From NCBI GenBank assembly GCA_030407315.1, contig JALQPE010002458.1, forward strand, positions 1-64,000: a stretch of DNA of 64,000 nucleotides, given 5' to 3'. Position 1 is the stretch's first letter; each line of letters begins with the position of its first letter. Of the stretch, positions 60,101 through 64,000 are shown one piece after another. The notes beneath the pieces were generated by a model that searched no databases, was not told the DNA's origin, and saw only the letters and a program-made list of their open reading frames with translations. Position numbers and translations under genes: made by a program. The stretch is from Asparagopsis taxiformis. Its lineage: Eukaryota; Rhodophyta; Florideophyceae; Bonnemaisoniales; Bonnemaisoniaceae.

Positions 60101-62515
60101 ATGGCATCACCAGCAACGACCACAACTAACACCACCAAATTCTACCGCCCATTCGCATGGCTTTCCTCAGCCTTTGTCTGATCAACCAGAGTCACGAGAA
60201 AAGCGTTCATATCACTCACAGAAACCATTGCGAAAAGTGCAACCTCCACCCAAGCCTACTTCGAAGCGCTTTCGCCATACGTCCCATACTTCAGATGTCG
60301 TAACCAAAGAAGGTGGCGCTCGAATTCGCCTCTCGGAAGCGCATAATTCGCCAACGGTGCCCTCATCTTCGTCATTTCCTCCAGTGCACACAGCTAAAAC
60401 ACATCGCCAGCTTCCGTGAAATTTTTCCGAGCGCAGTTCTCAGGAGTCAACTTCTTCCGATGTTCGTGTTGTTGCTCAGGCCACCACCCGTCGCACCTCT
60501 GCAACAGCCACTCCTGCCCTTCCGCCTCGACCACCACTATTATCTGCTCAAGTATTGTCGACAGACACACTTAATCTCAATGACAGTCCTCGCATTCGCT
60601 CACCCGATCCTCTCCCCACTCCTTGCCAGCCCTTGCGTCTTCGTAATGCTTCAAGTGCGAGCCCAACTATTCCTCCACCTTCTACTCATCCGCCAGACAC
60701 TTCTACCCCACACCAGCTCTTTCTTCGCGCATTCCAACACGTACATCAATTACAACAGATGACTCTGTGGACGATTGGGGCTAGGATGAACTGTCTGATG
60801 ACTCTGAAATCGCACCAACCAAGTTTCCAGCGAAGGGAACTGCCGCTAGCCGAAGCGGATCTATTAGTCGTCTTCACGATCGCATATCACCACCGCAGAA
60901 AGCAACCTCTTCAAACAGTGTTAGGGATCACGGTCCACGCGATACAATTACTCTCACTGCATTTGACGAAGAGTTGGACCAGCACGCCAAATTAGGTGCA
61001 TCAGATCTTCCTCTTGTGAGTAATGTCATTGGTGTGTATGCAGATCCTGCTGCAGAAACAGACGATTGGGGGGATGATTTTATCTTGGAACAGCGCCATT
61101 CTCCTTCTGGTGATTCTAGTGTGTATACGAGTGAAGCACTTTCACCAACAGTCTTTGACAATGATGCACAGGCTAGCCTAGACGAGGATGATTCTGAACA
61201 AGTTTCCACTGAAAAACTCATTTCAGATACAAGCAGTAAGCGCAATTCCTTGGATAAACAGAAGGAAGCCGTCCGCAGCTCAATCCGCAAGAACGCTGAA
61301 ACTTCTCCCCCGGTTACTACCTGCCGCTCTGCGAAAATTGCATCATCCCCCCGCCGCACTGAGCGAGTTGCGAAACGCCTGCAATTGAATGATAATGATG
61401 GTTCATCCAATGCCACGAATCGTGACGACGATAGCAGTCTTACTGATTCTGACGAAGACGTTGATCGAACCAGTGCTGGAATAAAAGGATTAGGCTGCCG
61501 ATACAACATGGCTAAGAGGGGACACTATGTGAGGCTATATCATACAAACATAACGTTGGAAGCGATGCCAACCTTTCACAACATCATCAGGAAGAATTGA
61601 GCAGATCGCTGCTCAGATTGCCCGAGGAGGTTGGTCGAAAACGAGACACTGATAGGTCGTGGTATGAGGAAGGGCTCATGCCATTTATCGTTCTGCCAGT
61701 CATCTATGTCAAGCGGGCTGATAATTCACCCGAACGCCCCATAGATTAGATGGATACTATGTGGATTAACATTGAACGTGTGGCTGCTTCGGTTGGGAGA
61801 GGGATGGTGTCCGCTGGGAAAAATTTTGGACGCAAACAACTTTCTACTGCTGGATTAACGTTGGAAAATACGTCATTGTCTCATTTCGACTGATGGTTGA
61901 GTACGGCGATGGATCAGAGCAATGAAGAACAATTTCAAGCACTACTTTTTGCAATGGGTAACACTGAGATGCTTGAACGGCAGACATACTTCCCAGCAGA
62001 TAAAGAGGCGTTACTGCAAATGGCTTATCAAGCATTTCAGAGCCCTGATAAAGTGGTGAGGTTGATACCAATCAGTAATTATATGATGAGAGACGAAACT
62101 ATTTGGAACACTGATGATGAGTGGCTGGGTGAGTTTGAATGGTGTAGGGAATCAATGCGCTCCAAAGAATCTAACGCTAAGAACCACTCCAAAGATATGC
62201 TGGTGCAGTCTGTCGCTGTTGACTGTTAGAGAGCTTGCTTGATGCTTGCAAAAGGTCGAGCAATTCAGGACTCTACAGCAAGGTTACTATCAGACGGAAG
62301 TTCCTCGTATAGTGGAGACGGAAATACGTCTACTGTCAACCGAAAATGGGCAAGTCAGTAGTACGCATGACAATTTGATCCACGCACCGTCAACATCACA
62401 GCTCGCAAGCGACTCATCGATACAGAAAGCGGCGCAGTTGTCTGCGCTGTCGTCGGTTGGAGACCAAAGTGAATCAATCGCAAACATCCAATTCCAACTT
62501 TCAGGATTGAGATAA
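60101..62515 (+). pseudogene. decayed gene of unknown family
   Basis: One long coding path can be followed through frame breaks. A Pro/Gln/Ser-rich part (PLSDQPESREKRSYHSQKPL) is interrupted by TGA at 60417 and continues in frame to about 60780. After a frameshift, an acidic Ser/Asp-rich part follows (60974-61600), including basic SSPRRTERVAKRLQL. After another shift, SRSLLRLPEEVGRKRD runs in one frame through a TAG (61747) and a TGA (61891) to 62229 (FQALLFAMGNTEMLERQTYF). A last frame ends at 62515. All three stops fit C to T. No domain is recognised. Confidence 0.5.
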
Positions 62516-62781
62516 GCTAGTTGTAGAATTGCGGCAACTAATGGACTGGCTTAGAAAACTTGATGGATCAATTTACTATTGGCGTTTGGCAAAAGTTGAG
62601 GAACAAAGAATGAAGTGAGCCGATTGAACTTTTACGTAGATTGTTTATCGTATGTACAATTGTAAACGCACAACAGTTCCGCTCTGAGATGACAAAGTTG
62701 CCTCCTCACGGCGGATGTCGCTCCCCACGCGCCGTGATTTACATAAATTTACTTTGCACACAGACGTCTGTTTTGGACGAG

Positions 62782-64000
62782 TCAACACGCCACGCCGACA
62801 AGCAAAGATGCATCTTTGGACTGATGTTCGAGGATCATGATCCTCGAACACTCGTGGGCGACGGCTGGACGCGATTGAGAAACGTCTGCTTCAGTTTCCT
62901 CATCCGAAACAGAGGGCAATAGCAATGGAGATGGCGAAGCAGAAGCAATTCCGGTCGGGCCCAAAATGGAGTGGGCGACACTGAAGCCGAAACATTGTCA
63001 GTGGGCGCCGGTGAAATTATAGAGGCAGAAGGCGTCGCCGATGCTAGTGCCACTGTTATGCCTGCAGATACTGACGGTTGCTGCACGATTGGAGACAAAG
63101 TCGGAGACGCGGATACTGTCCGGAATTGACTTGCCACGAGAATTGCGCTTTGAGAAGGCTGTGCCAATGGTTTCGCCAGGTATAAAACTTGATGGTGTAT
63201 CACTCTGCAACGTAATGGTTATACCAGTTGACGGTGACGGTGGCGGGGTGTTCGACGCTGTTGGTGACGATGATGTACTTGGAAGCGGAGAACTGGTTGG
63301 TGCCGCAGAATTTGAAGAACTAGCAGACGGCGTTTGCGTTGATGATTTACTCGCCTGTGGAGAACTAGTAAGTGTCGCAGAAGAAGAAGAGCTTGCAGAT
63401 GGCATCGGCGTAGATGATGTAATTGCTCGTGGAGAGCTAGTGGGCGCCGCAGAGGACGAAGAACTGGCAGATGGCGTCGGCGTTGATGACGTACTCGCTC
63501 TTGGAGAACTAGTCGGTTCTGCAGAAGACGAAGAACTGGCAGACATAGACGCAGATGGTGTTGTGCTCAGAACTGGAGATGGTGCATCACTCGGTGTGAT
63601 TTGGCCAGATGACGAGGATGATGGCGTGACAGAAGTCGAGACGCTCGGATGAGGAGTGGGCGAAACGGGTCGAAGGGGCGTTGGTGTCACAGTCGGTTCA
63701 ATCGACGCTGCTGACGAGCTCGGAGTCGGTGTCGATGTTGGCGTCGGTGCAGTAATTGACTTTGTCGGTGATGCAGAAGCTTGTACAGGCACTGGCATCG
63801 GCGTCTTTGTGGGCCCTCGGGGCGATTCGCTTGGCGATAGCGTCGGCATTGCTGAGGCGCTAGGTGATGCGAGCTCGCTGGTCAAGCTACTCGGACTACC
63901 TGTCAATGATGGCGACGGAGAGATACTCGGCTGGAGAAATGAAATGGTACTAATATGGTCAGTTTGGTGTCTTGCAGGCCGATTGATGTTGGAAAGTTGA
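62782..64000 (-). pseudogene. Ser/Thr/Pro-rich repeat protein, 5' end beyond the window
   Basis: The frame is open at the window edge, so the start is missing. It is almost wholly Ser, Thr, Pro and Ala, with four 24-aa repeats of the type SASSSSSAAPTSSPRASTSS (72 bp each, about 63256-63543). Such mucin-like stretches are usual in secreted or wall-linked proteins, but no signal peptide or anchor can be seen here. Near 63125 the composition moves to a second frame (ASQFRTVSASPTLSPIVQQP) and near 62960 to a third (GIASASPSPLLLPSVSDEE), so the 3' part carries at least two frame breaks or introns. Confidence 0.5.

Noticed and set aside
62827..62844. Perfect 18-bp palindrome CGAGGATCATGATCCTCG
   Set aside because: Single short palindrome without related copies in the window; nothing further to support a role.
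1..64000. tRNA and rRNA genes
   Set aside because: No cloverleaf-like B-box context or conserved rRNA stretch was seen on reading; a covariance search was not possible here.

Overview
The window looks like nuclear DNA of a eukaryote with compact, intron-poor genes, set in repeat-rich, transposon-dominated sequence. Short spliceosomal-type introns (GTACGT/GTATGT/GTGAGT starts, CACTAAC-like branch points, pyrimidine tract, CAG ends) can be read on the minus strand near 6.5, 25.7 and 31.8 kb. A red alga of the Chondrus type is my best guess from gene style (long single-exon ORFs, families such as DUF7869), but this is inference, not proof. No rRNA, tRNA or housekeeping gene was recognised.

Layout. 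(a) 1-5.2 kb: a CpG-rich island with one decayed coiled-coil gene of unknown function. (b) 5.2-7.3 kb: tandem repeats and a minus-strand spliced transcript with a duplicated exon-intron unit. (c) 7.1-22.8 kb, cassette A, all minus strand: a TNP2/KDZ-like transposase, a ParB-like + 2OG-Fe(II) dioxygenase gene now split over several frames, and a ParB-like + beta-class DNA methyltransferase + SET gene broken by frameshifts and a nonsense codon. The three genes are separated by one family of about 120-bp fold-back hairpins (family A). (d) 22.8-25.2 kb: a broken gene of an unknown family ('X') and a 35-bp minisatellite. (e) 25.9-49.4 kb, cassette B: a second, intact transposase of the same family, two intact ParB-dioxygenase genes, a ParB-methyltransferase-SET gene, and an X-family gene. 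These are separated by arrays of a different hairpin (family B, 18 copies of a 37-bp near-palindrome). (f) 50.8-56.6 kb: an unrelated DUF7869 (RNase H-fold) transposase next to a third ParB-methyltransferase. (g) 57.9-59.0 kb: a DUF7869 relic that kept its two ends and lost its catalytic core. (h) 60-64 kb: a decayed unknown gene and a Ser/Thr/Pro-rich repeat protein that runs off the window.

How the genes may work together. The same set occurs twice with different hairpins: transposase, ParB-dioxygenase, ParB-adenine-type methyltransferase-SET, and probably X. I infer a large mobile-element system that carries its own chromatin tools: a DNA-methylation writer, a histone-methyltransferase-like domain and a possible oxidative eraser, each joined to a ParB-like domain. 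An independent DUF7869 element also carries a ParB-methyltransferase. Breaks in the genes are mainly single-base indels at short homopolymers and stops that fit C-to-T change (CGA to TGA, CAG to TAG), so several copies are decaying.
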